Below are positions 16,931-26,308 of a stretch of DNA of 35,060 nt, piece after piece. Below the pieces are notes generated by a model, which did no database searches, was not told the DNA's origin, and saw only the letters and a list, made by a program, of their open reading frames with translations. The stretch is from the NCBI GenBank assembly GCA_002721105.1, contig PBJL01000032.1, positions 1-35,060 on the forward strand, written 5' to 3'. The stretch is from Acidiferrobacteraceae bacterium. GTDB lineage: Bacteria; Pseudomonadota; Gammaproteobacteria; Arenicellales; UBA868. The position numbers were made by a program, and so were the translations under genes. Each line of letters opens with the position of its first letter. Positions within the stretch are counted from its first letter, which is position 1.

Positions 16931-19366
16931 TTAGTTCAAACCTAATCCAGCACTAATGCCCCCTAGAGCACTGCTAGAAATACGTCCAAGATCCCTCAAT
17001 TCTATTTGAAAAATGAAGTTGGTCTTGCCTTCCCAACTTCCAGTAATCTCTTTCCGTTTGTGATCTAGCTTAAACTGAGTTGCCCAACAACATGCGTCAT
17101 AGCCAACACTAAGGCCAGTCTGTAAATTTGTTTTGTTTCGGATTGAGTAAATATTCTCAACTCCAACTAACCAATTCCTAAGAAAAGGCCACTCAAGATC
17201 CGAAATCAATTGTTCTTTTGAGTCGCTTGGGTTCAATCTATAAGATAAGCTAATATGGCTTCTATGATTCTCATAGTCTAAATTGACGTCAGTCGACAAA
17301 ATTTGTTTATCATTCCAATTCCATACTGAATCCAGGGAACTAGATAGCCGATCAGTCAGATTTACACTTATCTCGCCAAATAGGTTTGAATATCTATTCG
17401 TCATTGGCTCTAAACTAGGATCTTCTCGAACTCGGCGCTGATCCAAATAAAACATTTGAGCCACTCCTCCTTGAAGTCTTTGTTTTCCCGATCTAGATTG
17501 GATGAGTCGAGTTGAAAGGCCTAAGGTGATCCGATTAGTATCACCCACACGATCAGTACGATGGAATCGATTTGGTGAGAAATACTTAGACATTGAGTCT
17601 AATTCAAACTCGTTATCATCAAATAACGGTTGGTCGTCCTGATTGACATAAGGAACATAAGCATAATAAGCCCTTGGTTCTAAAGTCTGTAGCCAATAAT
17701 TCCCGAAACCGTAGCCGGTTCTCTCAAATATGAGTCCAGAATCGAGACTGATGACCGGCACAACAAGACTAGGGCGTAAGCCATACTCTCCCAATCTCTC
17801 GTTCAAATTGTAGGAAATTAGATCAAGATCTACCCGAGAACGAGTAAACCCGTAACGCTCTTTCTGTTGAAACAAAATACTTGGTCTCAAATTCAAACGA
17901 CTACCTGCAACTTTTGAAGGAACAGCATGTTCAAAACGAGTCCAACTCGCGTTCAATTCTGATTGTAGCTCTTGATCCCACAATTTTGCTTTCCAATTCA
18001 AAGAAAGTTCCGGCAGTCGCGCGTAGGGGTTATGTTTTTCTTGAATAAGGGGATCAATAATCTGATAGTCAGAAAAAAGAACACCAATATTTAGATCATC
18101 ATCAGGTAACACTTGGTCACTACGCCTATATTCCGCACTAAAACTTTGAGGCACATGATCTGCACTATCTGCGCCTAAAGTATCACCAAAATCGTCTAAA
18201 TAATCACGGTCAGAGACATAGCCAAGATCAAGTTGACTGCTCCAATACTTACCAAATTGCTGTTGATGAAACAATGTCGCTCCGTACCGCTTGTCACCAA
18301 ACTTCCTATCGCTGTCAATAAACTCAGCCCCAACCCGACCATTAAATCCTCCTAAAGTAGTCTCACCCAAATACCTATATTCACCTCTAAAAAGAGTTCC
18401 ACGGCTTGTCATATGATCCGTAGTTATGGTTGCGTCCCTGTTTGGTGCAATGTTCCAATAGTACGGTGTAACTAAACGAAATCCATAGTCCCCTCCAAAT
18501 CCAAAAGATGGAAAAAGAAAACCAGTTTTTCGTTCATCTGAAATGGGAAAAGTTAAGATTGGAAAATAAAGAATTGGAGTATCGAAAAAACGAACACTAA
18601 GGTCACGACCCGTTGCCTCGCCAGTGCCATGATCAAGAACAACTTGACTGGCGACTAGCACAACACTGTCATCCCCCTCGGGACATCGTGAAAGTCGAAC
18701 GTTGTTTAATCTTTGTCGATCATGTCCGTCAAAGTAAGCACGTTGGGCATAACCTCGCAAAACCGATACTGGTGCGGCTAAAGATAATGGCTGTATTATA
18801 TTTTTGTCATAGCAATCTTGATCGCCACATCTGAATATTTCATAAGCAGCATCAGCTTGCTTAAAAGATACCTCATTGGCGTAACCGATTTGTGTTTCAA
18901 AATCGAGCTGAAGCGCACTAGCCTCTATCCGGTCACCATTACTAGTATGCATCACAACGTTTCCCATTGCTTCTATTACACGATCATCTTTACCATACAT
19001 TATATGATCAGCATAGATCGCTTTTGCGCCCTGTATCACACTCGCGTTACCATCTAGAGAAATTTTTCCGGACACTGGAACATCAATTTGATCCGCCTCC
19101 AGTTGAAAGGGCATATTCGAGGAATCTCTCCCAATAAACGGAATAATGGTGGATGGAGTTTGAATTTGATCAATTTGACAAAACGATGCTTCAGTATAAA
19201 ACTCCGAATTCGCAATTTGCTGGTTTTGGGCTATAGAAAATGGGCTAATTAGCACTAAAGACAACATAATCCATATGCGGCCCCATGCCCCCGAGAAATT
19301 TAGGCGGTTTCTTTCATAACCAAACCTCAAATCTAGTTTGCAGACTTCTTTAATATACTTACGCAT
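16931..19366 (-). CDS. lptD: LPS-assembly outer-membrane protein LptD
   Basis: The protein has 811 residues from ATG 19366, which overlaps the lipB stop by eight bases. A signal peptide with hydrophobic core near residues 31-46 is followed by the periplasmic OstA beta-jellyroll (about 85-200, FQLEADQIDV...GNASVIQGAKAIYADH). The remainder is a 26-strand-type barrel with many alternating aromatic segments. The conserved cysteine pattern is present: Cys63, Cys228 (LSRCPEGDD) and the tandem Cys759-Cys760 (YDACCW), which form the two interdomain disulfides. Two further cysteines, Cys180 and Cys185 (RCGDQDC), lie in the OstA region and are not in E. coli LptD. With LptE it inserts LPS into the outer leaflet; lptE is not in the window. 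Confidence 0.95.
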   Translation of the reverse strand: MRKYIKEVCKLDLRFGYERNRLNFSGAWGRIWIMLSLVLISPFSIAQNQQIANSEFYTEASFCQIDQIQTPSTIIPFIGRDSSNMPFQLEADQIDVPVSGKISLDGNASVIQGAKAIYADHIMYGKDDRVIEAMGNVVMHTSNGDRIEASALQLDFETQIGYANEVSFKQADAAYEIFRCGDQDCYDKNIIQPLSLAAPVSVLRGYAQRAYFDGHDRQRLNNVRLSRCPEGDDSVVLVASQVVLDHGTGEATGRDLSVRFFDTPILYFPILTFPISDERKTGFLFPSFGFGGDYGFRLVTPYYWNIAPNRDATITTDHMTSRGTLFRGEYRYLGETTLGGFNGRVGAEFIDSDRKFGDKRYGATLFHQQQFGKYWSSQLDLGYVSDRDYLDDFGDTLGADSADHVPQSFSAEYRRSDQVLPDDDLNIGVLFSDYQIIDPLIQEKHNPYARLPELSLNWKAKLWDQELQSELNASWTRFEHAVPSKVAGSRLNLRPSILFQQKERYGFTRSRVDLDLISYNLNERLGEYGLRPSLVVPVISLDSGLIFERTGYGFGNYWLQTLEPRAYYAYVPYVNQDDQPLFDDNEFELDSMSKYFSPNRFHRTDRVGDTNRITLGLSTRLIQSRSGKQRLQGGVAQMFYLDQRRVREDPSLEPMTNRYSNLFGEISVNLTDRLSSSLDSVWNWNDKQILSTDVNLDYENHRSHISLSYRLNPSDSKEQLISDLEWPFLRNWLVGVENIYSIRNKTNLQTGLSVGYDACCWATQFKLDHKRKEITGSWEGKTNFIFQIELRDLGRISSSALGGISAGLGLN

Positions 19367-20030
19367 AGGTTTCAAAATTTGGAATACCAATATTACTATA
19401 CAAAACTTCTCCATAACTTAAATTAGCCGTCAATCGCTCAATTATTGACTGTGATACTTGTTGTGCTCCAACCTCTATACCAAGATCTTTTAATTGAGTC
19501 ACTCGAAGATCAACATATCCGCAAGGGTCAATAGAATCGAAAGGAGACAAATCCATATCTACGTTTATACAAAAACCATGGTAGGAACACCCTCCACGAA
19601 TTCTAATACCGATTGCAGCAAGTTTCGCGCCTCCCACATATACACCCGGTGCTCCTTCCCGCATATTGCCGGAAATTTTATAGGTTGCTAAAAATTCGAT
19701 TACTGTGAGCTGCACAGTCCTTATCAAATCACGAACGCTTAAGCCGAGTCTGCGTAAATCTAATAAAAGATAAAATATGCTTTGGCCAGGGCCATGATAG
19801 GTTATTTTCCCACCTCGATCGACATCAACCAATGCTATCTCTAATTCTCTTTTTCGAGGCGTATCCATAGAACTTATACCACGGGTATATACGGGGGGAT
19901 GCTCTACGACCCAAATTTCATCTAATGTGTGATCTGAACGAATTTCGGTCCATCTACGCATATACTCTGCAACTGGCCGATAATCAGATTTACCCAAATT
20001 TCGAACCATAACAGAAGAATTTAATTTCAC
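19359..20030 (-). CDS. lipB: Octanoyl-[ACP]:protein N-octanoyltransferase LipB
   Basis: This 223-residue enzyme transfers octanoate from ACP to lipoyl domains, the first step of lipoate assembly. It shows LDEIWVVEHPPVYTRG, then GGKITYHGPGQ and the catalytic Lys136 in GGAKLAAIGIRI, with catalytic Cys170 in IDPCGY. The start is GTG at 20030 with a weak ribosome site; ATG 20009 (MVRNLG) is an alternative. It follows ybeD by 15 bases, the usual gammaproteobacterial order. The usual next gene, lipA, is missing. Instead its stop overlaps the lptD start by eight bases, which implies translational coupling to an unrelated envelope gene. Confidence 0.95.
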   Translation of the reverse strand: MKLNSSVMVRNLGKSDYRPVAEYMRRWTEIRSDHTLDEIWVVEHPPVYTRGISSMDTPRKRELEIALVDVDRGGKITYHGPGQSIFYLLLDLRRLGLSVRDLIRTVQLTVIEFLATYKISGNMREGAPGVYVGGAKLAAIGIRIRGGCSYHGFCINVDMDLSPFDSIDPCGYVDLRVTQLKDLGIEVGAQQVSQSIIERLTANLSYGEVLYSNIGIPNFETYA

Positions 20031-20045
20031 TCTGCTTCTCGATAT

Positions 20046-20309
20046 CTACAAAGTCATTAAGACATCAGGTTCACTATTCAGATCCATATAAATGGCATCT
20101 AACTGCGCACGACTGTTCGCCTCAATGACGCAGGTTATCGCTATATAACGACCTTCTCGACTAAGCCTAGAGCGTGTGCTGAATATCTCCTGATCACCTA
20201 TATGACGACCAACTATCGTAGAAATTCGATCCTCCAATGCGCTACTCCAATGCCCCATAGCCTTCACTTCAAAGCGACACGGGAATTCCAATAAATCATT
20301 ATTAACCAA
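20046..20309 (-). CDS. ybeD: DUF493 family protein YbeD
   Basis: This 87-residue protein fits the YbeD/DUF493 family: a LLEFPCRFEVKAMG start, a small alpha/beta fold related to ACT domains and a C-terminal L-x-x-D-P-D-V-L-M-x-L edge strand. Its molecular role is not established; it commonly sits between dacA and lipB, as here. An in-frame stop nine bases upstream leaves TTG 20309 as the only sensible start, since the next ATG (MGHW) would remove the conserved N-terminus. No clear ribosome site is visible, so translation may depend on coupling to dacA, 26 bases upstream. Confidence 0.9.
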   Translation of the reverse strand: MVNNDLLEFPCRFEVKAMGHWSSALEDRISTIVGRHIGDQEIFSTRSRLSREGRYIAITCVIEANSRAQLDAIYMDLNSEPDVLMTL

Positions 20310-20335
20310 TGCGTGCTACCAATTGGCGGTATGTA

Positions 20336-21505
20336 TCAACGCAACTGCAATCGGATCTCATCAAATATCCGACTAGGCCACGAACCCGGATTTATAGCGT
20401 TCAAGGTAACCAATGGATAAGTGCCAATATCTATTCCCTGAAGACTTAGAATAATACTTCCGACTTGGGCATTTTTATCTAATGGAGCTATTATCGGCTC
20501 ATCCAATGCAATTACTGCCTCAAGTCCAGATCGAGCCCCTTTCGGAAGAATCAGCTGGATATCAGCTAGAACCCCGACCGTCAAAGTTTTTTGGTCACCC
20601 TTATATATTTTGATATCGTTTAAAACAGCTGTACCAGCGCGATATATACGATGCAATTCATAAGCAGCGAATCCATATTTGACTAATGCGTATACTGATT
20701 CAGCTCGCGTCGAGGGACTTTCTGCACCAAACACTGTAGCGACAATTCGAAAATTTTCTTCCTTAGCCGAACCTACTAAACAATATCCAGCGGCTTCAGT
20801 ATGACCGGTCTTTACACCATCAATTGTATGATCTCGACCAAGTAGAGGATTTCTATTACGCTGAGTGATATTGTTCCATGTAAATTCTCTAATAGCGTAA
20901 TAACCATACATATCAGGGAACTCACGAATGATAGCGGAAGCTACTAGACTAATATCTCTGGCCGTGCTGAAATGCTCTGGGTGTGGCCAACCAGTACTAT
21001 TGACAAAATTACTATTCTTTAGTGCCAGTTCTGTCGCAACTTGATTCATTAATCCTGAAAAACTCTCTTCGCTACCAGCAATATGTTCGGCTAACGCAAC
21101 AGCCGCATCATTGCCTGATTGCACGATCATCCCAAGCAATAAATTTTCCACTGAAATCTTCTCATTGGGCTCAATAAACATTCTTGATCCACCAGTTCGC
21201 CATGCTTTCTCACTAATCACAACTTCTTCGTCGAGCTGAACATTACCGCGACGCACCTCACGGAAAACTATGTACGCAGTCAAAAGTTTACTTAAACTAG
21301 CTGGTTCCAATTTCTCATCAGGATTCTCAGCAGCAATTATTGTCCCGGTTTCAGGATGCATGAGCACCCAAGAGATTCCATTCACGTTAGGGGGCGGCAT
21401 TTTTGATTGCATTTCATTAGGAAGTTCAGATTCGTATCCGCTAACAGAAAGCGACACCATCCAAATCAACAAACACATCAAGACATGTGCTTTATTTTTC
21501 ATCAT
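20336..21505 (-). CDS. dacA: D-alanyl-D-alanine carboxypeptidase (PBP5/6 family)
   Basis: This 389-residue penicillin-binding protein removes the terminal D-Ala of peptidoglycan pentapeptides. It has a signal peptide (hydrophobic LMCLLIWMVSLSVSG) and the three active-site motifs: Ser70-L-S-Lys73, Ser130-G-N and Lys232-T-G. The C-terminal beta domain ends with SRIFDEIRLQLR, an amphipathic helix that anchors PBP5 to the inner membrane. The ATG-ATG start is preceded by AGGTG at good spacing. It lies 19 bases after rlpA and before ybeD, the standard order. Confidence 0.96.
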   Translation of the reverse strand: MMKNKAHVLMCLLIWMVSLSVSGYESELPNEMQSKMPPPNVNGISWVLMHPETGTIIAAENPDEKLEPASLSKLLTAYIVFREVRRGNVQLDEEVVISEKAWRTGGSRMFIEPNEKISVENLLLGMIVQSGNDAAVALAEHIAGSEESFSGLMNQVATELALKNSNFVNSTGWPHPEHFSTARDISLVASAIIREFPDMYGYYAIREFTWNNITQRNRNPLLGRDHTIDGVKTGHTEAAGYCLVGSAKEENFRIVATVFGAESPSTRAESVYALVKYGFAAYELHRIYRAGTAVLNDIKIYKGDQKTLTVGVLADIQLILPKGARSGLEAVIALDEPIIAPLDKNAQVGSIILSLQGIDIGTYPLVTLNAINPGSWPSRIFDEIRLQLR

Positions 21506-21524
21506 AGTTCACCTGACAATTTTC

Positions 21525-22322
21525 TTAATACATTTTGGGTAGACGTCCACTAACTGATCGTATCTTAAAAATGTAGTCATTTAATTCCTGATCTTTTGGT
21601 ATTGGTCCTACTCGAACACGATAGTAAACCAATTCACCTATATTCTCGGCAAATATATCGACCGAACCAATATTTAATTTTCGCAGTTGAGTGCTCAGAT
21701 TTTCAGCATTCTCAGGCAATCTAAATCTGGCAGCTTCCAAAAATACTCCAGAATTGCTTGCAATTGACTGTCTATTTGTAATACTGATTGATGTCACTTC
21801 TACTTTTGCAGTGCCACGCTCAATCAGGCCAATCTTACGCGCTGCTACATAAGATAGATCTATTATTCGCCCTTTTAGAAATGGGCCTCTGTCATTTACG
21901 CGAACTACAACACTAGCGTCTGTATCAAGTCGGCGTACTCGAACATAAGTCGGCAATGGTAATGTCTTATGTGCGGCAGTCATCTTATACATATCATATA
22001 TCTCACCACTAGAAGTCGCACGTCCATGAAATTTCTTCCCATACCAACTCGCTTCACCGATCTCTCTATGTCCATCAGCGGATTGAGTTGGGTAATAACG
22101 CTTTCCAAACACTGTATATGGAGCATTTCCTATTCGTGCTCTAGGTTCCGGCCTCGGAACCGCGTCATTTACATCTTTCAAATCTGTCTCTACTGTGAGA
22201 GGAGGGCCATCATCCTGATAATAAGCTCCTCCAGAATCTTTAATGACTGGTCGCTCAGGGGTAACACTGCATGCAGATGAGATGAATGCCACAACAATAA
22301 CTACACAAATAAATTTAATCAC
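21525..22322 (-). CDS. rlpA: Septal ring lytic transglycosylase RlpA (lipoprotein)
   Basis: This 265-residue protein has a lipoprotein signal with lipobox ISSAC (lipidated Cys near residue 17). The double-psi beta-barrel spans about residues 65-155 (GEASWYGKKFHGRATSSGE, then MTAAHKTLPLPTYVRV and VRVNDRGPF, then GRIIDLS), with the Glu/His/Asp residues of RlpA transglycosylases. A C-terminal SPOR domain (about 185-265, YYRVRVGPI) binds denuded glycan at division sites. RlpA cleaves stem-less glycan strands in Pseudomonas. It is 15 bases after sltB and upstream of dacA. Confidence 0.95.
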   Translation of the reverse strand: MIKFICVVIVVAFISSACSVTPERPVIKDSGGAYYQDDGPPLTVETDLKDVNDAVPRPEPRARIGNAPYTVFGKRYYPTQSADGHREIGEASWYGKKFHGRATSSGEIYDMYKMTAAHKTLPLPTYVRVRRLDTDASVVVRVNDRGPFLKGRIIDLSYVAARKIGLIERGTAKVEVTSISITNRQSIASNSGVFLEAARFRLPENAENLSTQLRKLNIGSVDIFAENIGELVYYRVRVGPIPKDQELNDYIFKIRSVSGRLPKMY

Positions 22323-22337
22323 GTTTGTTACTCAAAT

Positions 22338-23324
22338 CTATGGCTTAGCTATTTTCTCGGATAATTCAAAAACTGACATAGCATAATTCTGACTTCGGTT
22401 ATATCGAGTAAGAACGAAAAAATTCGGGTAGGCAACGCGAAATTGCTCCCCACCATCATCATATAGTTTAATTATTCCGACCTTATCACCTTTAAAATCT
22501 TCGACTTCTAATTTGACCCCCTTATTAATTAAATCCAATATCGAAATATCTGGAGTGAAACCTTTAGTCACATACCCACTTATTGCTTGCCCATCTTCTT
22601 TCGACAAGTATTGCACAATAGGCTCGCCAGTCTTCCATCCATGCCTCTTCAGATAGCTCGCCACGCTGCCGATCGCGTCCTCTGTACTATCGATAAGATT
22701 AGCATTTCCATCACCATCAAAATCAATTGCATAATGACGATAGCTCGTAGGCATGAATTGTGGAATTCCGATTGCCCCAGCATAGGAACCTTTCACTTCC
22801 AAAGGATCAAAGAAACCATCATTAGAGAGCATCAGAAATTCACTCAGTTCAGCTGAGAAGAAAGAACTTCTGCGCGGATACTGGACGGACAATGTGGTTA
22901 ATGAATCAAGAACACGACGACGACCAGTAACCATTCCATACCGGGTTTCAACACCGATTATTGCAGCTATGATTTCTTTCGGAAGGCCAAATTCAATTTC
23001 GGCACGACGAAAAATTTTTGAATGTTTTTTCAAATATTTTTTTCCATTTTGGATTGATTTACGTGTCAAAAACCGTCCTCTGTATTCATTCCATTTTAAT
23101 CTCTCAGCTGGTCGATTCATAATATCTATAATAGCCATATCTAACTTTGCTTCTCCCAACCAGTAATCCAAAAGGTCACGATCAAGTCCGTTCTCCAAAA
23201 CTAGATTATCGACTACTGAAACAAGTTTAGGGTAGGCATCTAATTTCACACCATAGGTGCTTGAACCAAAAAAAATAATTACTATCGCGAAGAATGAAGT
23301 AATGGATCTTTTGATTAACTTCAT
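22338..23324 (-). CDS. mltB: Lytic murein transglycosylase of the MltB/SltB1 family
   Basis: This 328-residue protein has an N-terminal signal peptide and the MltB fold. The catalytic Glu lies in AAIIGVETRYG, followed by the family segments SLTTLSVQYPRR, GSYAGAIGIPQFMPTSYRHYA, DFDGDGNANLIDSTEDAIGS and YLKRHGWKTGEP. It cleaves glycan strands with formation of 1,6-anhydromuramic acid. The signal peptide lacks a lipobox cysteine, so the enzyme is probably soluble and periplasmic, like Pseudomonas SltB1, which occupies the same place after rodA. Spacing to rodA is 18 bases. Confidence 0.94.
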   Translation of the reverse strand: MKLIKRSITSFFAIVIIFFGSSTYGVKLDAYPKLVSVVDNLVLENGLDRDLLDYWLGEAKLDMAIIDIMNRPAERLKWNEYRGRFLTRKSIQNGKKYLKKHSKIFRRAEIEFGLPKEIIAAIIGVETRYGMVTGRRRVLDSLTTLSVQYPRRSSFFSAELSEFLMLSNDGFFDPLEVKGSYAGAIGIPQFMPTSYRHYAIDFDGDGNANLIDSTEDAIGSVASYLKRHGWKTGEPIVQYLSKEDGQAISGYVTKGFTPDISILDLINKGVKLEVEDFKGDKVGIIKLYDDGGEQFRVAYPNFFVLTRYNRSQNYAMSVFELSEKIAKP

Positions 23325-23342
23325 AGTCTTATCCGTTCTAAA

Positions 23343-24446
23343 TCATCTCATTAAACGTTTATGTGTACTTGCGCTCATTATTACCCCAAATGCAGCCATC
23401 ACAGTTACCATTGAAGTTCCACCGTAGCTTATTAATGGTAATGGAATTCCTACAACAGGTAGAACACCAGTCACCATCGCTGTATTAACAAAAATATAGA
23501 AGAAGAATGTGAGTGCAAGACTTCCAATTAATAAACGTGTGTAACTATCTTCCGCTTTATAAGCTAAAACTAGAGCTCTGCCTATAACAAACAAGTAAAG
23601 TACGATTAGAACGATAGCTCCGATCAGGCCAAACTCTTCTGCATAGACTGCAAAAATAAAGTCAGTACTTCTTTCAGGAATGAATTCAAGTTGCGATTGA
23701 GTTCCATTCAACCAACCCTTTCCAGCGATACCAGCAGAACCAACTGCAATTTGCGATTGAATTATGTGATAACCGGAACCCATCGGGTCATCCCACGGAT
23801 TGAACATAGTCACAATGCGCGTTCTCTGGTGATCATGTAACTGGTACCATAGATATGGCGCCATCGCCGCAACAAAAGCAATCATTGCAAGAAGATGACG
23901 CCAACGCACACCGGCCAAAAAAATTGCTGATAGGCCTGAGAAAATTAGTAGTACAGCGGTTCCAAGATCAGGCTGCATCACAACCAAAAAACTTGGCAGG
24001 AGAGTTGCGATCCCAGCAAATATCAGATCCATCAGCTTTGGCGGCAACGGTCTACGAGTGAGAATCCATACGATAACCATCGGAATGGTAAGTTTCATAA
24101 CTTCGGATGGCTGAAACCGAAGGATTCCCAATTCAAGCCAACTTTGAGCTCCACGACCAACATAACCCACCAATAATACTAATACCAGACTAGCCACACT
24201 GAAGAGGAACAAATAGGGTGACCAACGTCGCAAAGAATGGGGAGGGATTTGCGCTATCAACAATAATATAAACAAAGATATGATTATTCTAATACCATGT
24301 CGTTGAAGAAGATCCCAATTTTCACCGCCTGCACTAAAAACGATGAAAAGTCCCGCGACAAGCAGCATAATGATGCCGAGAAATAACGCTCCATCAATAT
24401 GAAGCCGGCTAACCAAATCCAAATTCCTTCCAGGTGGCGGACGCAC
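23343..24446 (-). CDS. rodA: Rod-shape SEDS glycosyltransferase RodA
   Basis: This 367-residue polytopic membrane protein has about ten hydrophobic segments and the SEDS signatures RFQPSEVMKLTIPM, FNPWDDPMGSGYHIIQSQIAVGSAGIAGKGWLNG (given here in parts 20 or shorter: FNPWDDPMGSGYHII and SQIAVGSAGIAGKGW), ERSTDFIFAVYAEEFG with the catalytic Asp, and PLISYGGTSMV. It polymerises lipid II together with PBP2 in the elongasome. A GTG start at 24446 overlaps mrdA by 38 bases; TTG at 24416 with AAGGA eight bases upstream would reduce this to eight and may be the real start. Either way it is coupled to mrdA. Confidence 0.95.
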   Translation of the reverse strand: MRPPPGRNLDLVSRLHIDGALFLGIIMLLVAGLFIVFSAGGENWDLLQRHGIRIIISLFILLLIAQIPPHSLRRWSPYLFLFSVASLVLVLLVGYVGRGAQSWLELGILRFQPSEVMKLTIPMVIVWILTRRPLPPKLMDLIFAGIATLLPSFLVVMQPDLGTAVLLIFSGLSAIFLAGVRWRHLLAMIAFVAAMAPYLWYQLHDHQRTRIVTMFNPWDDPMGSGYHIIQSQIAVGSAGIAGKGWLNGTQSQLEFIPERSTDFIFAVYAEEFGLIGAIVLIVLYLFVIGRALVLAYKAEDSYTRLLIGSLALTFFFYIFVNTAMVTGVLPVVGIPLPLISYGGTSMVTVMAAFGVIMSASTHKRLMR

Positions 24447-26304
24447 GAAGCAATCTATCTATAAAATAGTAGTCGAATATTTTTTTAGCAATCGGAGCGG
24501 CCGCTTTGCTCCCACTACCGCCGTTTTCAACAACAATTGCTATCACAATCCGGGGGTTGTCGGCAGGCGCAAAAGCAACAAATAGAGCATGATCAACTAG
24601 ATTATCTGGGGTATTAATCCGATCTTTTTCATCATGGTCAGTAATAGATATGAGTTGCGATGTTCCAGTTTTTCCAGCAATTATATATGGCAGACCGATG
24701 CCTGTCGCTCTTGCAGTACCCTTTGAGCCATGAACAACGTCAATCATTCCCTTTGAAATTATACTTAGCATAGATGAGCTAGTCGGAATTCTGGACATCA
24801 CTTCGACGTCGGGTCCCATGAGAATATCGCCTGTCTCTGTATTTTCTAGGTGAGAAAGAAGTCGTGGTTTGATAATTTTTCCATTATTTGCGATAGCCGC
24901 TGTAGCAACAGCTAACTGCAGTGGTGTGGCGAGCAAATAACCCTGACCTATACCTGTAATAACAGTTTCACCTGGAAACCAGCTCTCATCGTAAGCGCTC
25001 TTTTTCCATGCTGAATCCGGCACCAAACCAATAGACTCTCCATTTAGATCCACTTTGGTTTCTTTTCCAAGACCAAAGTGTCTAAACCACCTTGCCATTT
25101 GTTCTATACCTAAAGTCAAAGATAATTCATAAAAAAATACATCACAAGACTGCGCAATTGCTTCAACTAAGTTAACCTCCCCATGCCCATCTCGCTTCCA
25201 ACACCGATACGGCCTGTCTCGACCCGGCAAATGAAATTCACCCTCACAAAAAATTTTCCTTTCAAAATCGAATCCATCCTCTAATGCCGATACCCCTAAA
25301 ATTGGCTTTATCGTAGAACCAGGAGCATAACGACCGTAAATAGCTCGATTCATTAGAGGCTTGCCGGGAGAGTTTCGAAGAATATCATACGACTTAACAG
25401 ACAATCCTTTAGAAAATAAATTTGGGTCATAGTCAGGAGAACTAACTAATGCTAAAACATCTCCGCTATTGGGTTGGAGCACAACCACGGAGCCCTTACG
25501 GTTACCTAATGCATCATGGGCTACCCGCTGAAGCTCAATATCCAAAGTTAAGTTGACATTCCAACCAGCTGTCGGTGATTGATAGTCTAGCGACCGAATA
25601 ATTCTTCCATGCGCGTTGAACTCTACAGTTTCATATCCAGCTACACCTAGCAATTCCTCTTCATAGTTGGCTTCTACACCAACTTTTCCGATATAACGAG
25701 TGCCTCGATAAGCGGTCAGATCAATATTTTTTAGATCTTCGTCACTGATACGACTCACATAACCTACTACATGTGCTACAAGCTCTGAAAACGGATAGGT
25801 ACGCCTCAGATTTGCTCGAAGAGAAATACCTGGGAAACGATGCTGATTCACTGCTATTATAGATGCCTCTTCGGAACTTAAATTATGTTTCAAAATTTGA
25901 GGTTCAAAACTGGGTCGTAATTTCAACACTCTTACAAAGGCTTCTAGCTCTCTCTCATTTAGAGCTATCAATTTTCTTATTTCTTTTATTGTGTGCTCGA
26001 TGTTTTCAACCTTATCTGGCAAGATCTCTAACTCATATGCTGGATGATTATCGGCTAGTATTTGTCCGTTACGATCTATGATTTGGCCACGCACTGGGGG
26101 AACCGGCACCAATCCCACCCTGTTTTCAACTGATAATGTTTTGTACCTATCGTAATTCAACACTTGAAGATTAATGAGGCGAGCAATAACGACAGAAGTT
26201 AGGATCAACACTAATAACGTTGCAAGAACGAGGCGAAACCTTGTAATACTTAGATCACGTTTAGGATCAAATATAGGTAAATTAATTTTTAGGAACGTTT
26301 TCAT
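24409..26304 (-). CDS. mrdA: Penicillin-binding protein 2 (elongasome transpeptidase)
   Basis: The protein has 631 residues from ATG 26304 (AAGG just upstream, four bases after the mreD stop). One transmembrane segment near residues 25-43 is followed by the pedestal domain (VPVPPVRGQIIDRNGQILAD) and the transpeptidase domain. Catalytic motifs are Ser330-T-I-K in YAPGSTIKP, SQSCDVFFYEL (the SxN-equivalent S-C-D) and AGKTGTSQL. Ser330 is at the same number as in E. coli PBP2. It crosslinks the strands made by RodA during side-wall growth. It sits between mreD and rodA. Confidence 0.96.
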   Translation of the reverse strand: MKTFLKINLPIFDPKRDLSITRFRLVLATLLVLILTSVVIARLINLQVLNYDRYKTLSVENRVGLVPVPPVRGQIIDRNGQILADNHPAYELEILPDKVENIEHTIKEIRKLIALNERELEAFVRVLKLRPSFEPQILKHNLSSEEASIIAVNQHRFPGISLRANLRRTYPFSELVAHVVGYVSRISDEDLKNIDLTAYRGTRYIGKVGVEANYEEELLGVAGYETVEFNAHGRIIRSLDYQSPTAGWNVNLTLDIELQRVAHDALGNRKGSVVVLQPNSGDVLALVSSPDYDPNLFSKGLSVKSYDILRNSPGKPLMNRAIYGRYAPGSTIKPILGVSALEDGFDFERKIFCEGEFHLPGRDRPYRCWKRDGHGEVNLVEAIAQSCDVFFYELSLTLGIEQMARWFRHFGLGKETKVDLNGESIGLVPDSAWKKSAYDESWFPGETVITGIGQGYLLATPLQLAVATAAIANNGKIIKPRLLSHLENTETGDILMGPDVEVMSRIPTSSSMLSIISKGMIDVVHGSKGTARATGIGLPYIIAGKTGTSQLISITDHDEKDRINTPDNLVDHALFVAFAPADNPRIVIAIVVENGGSGSKAAAPIAKKIFDYYFIDRLLRASATWKEFGFG

Positions 26305-26308
26305 CGCC

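Noticed and set aside
22338..23324. MltB lacking its lipid anchor as an anomaly
   Set aside because: Soluble SltB1-type members at the same locus are known from Pseudomonas, so this is ordinary for the family.
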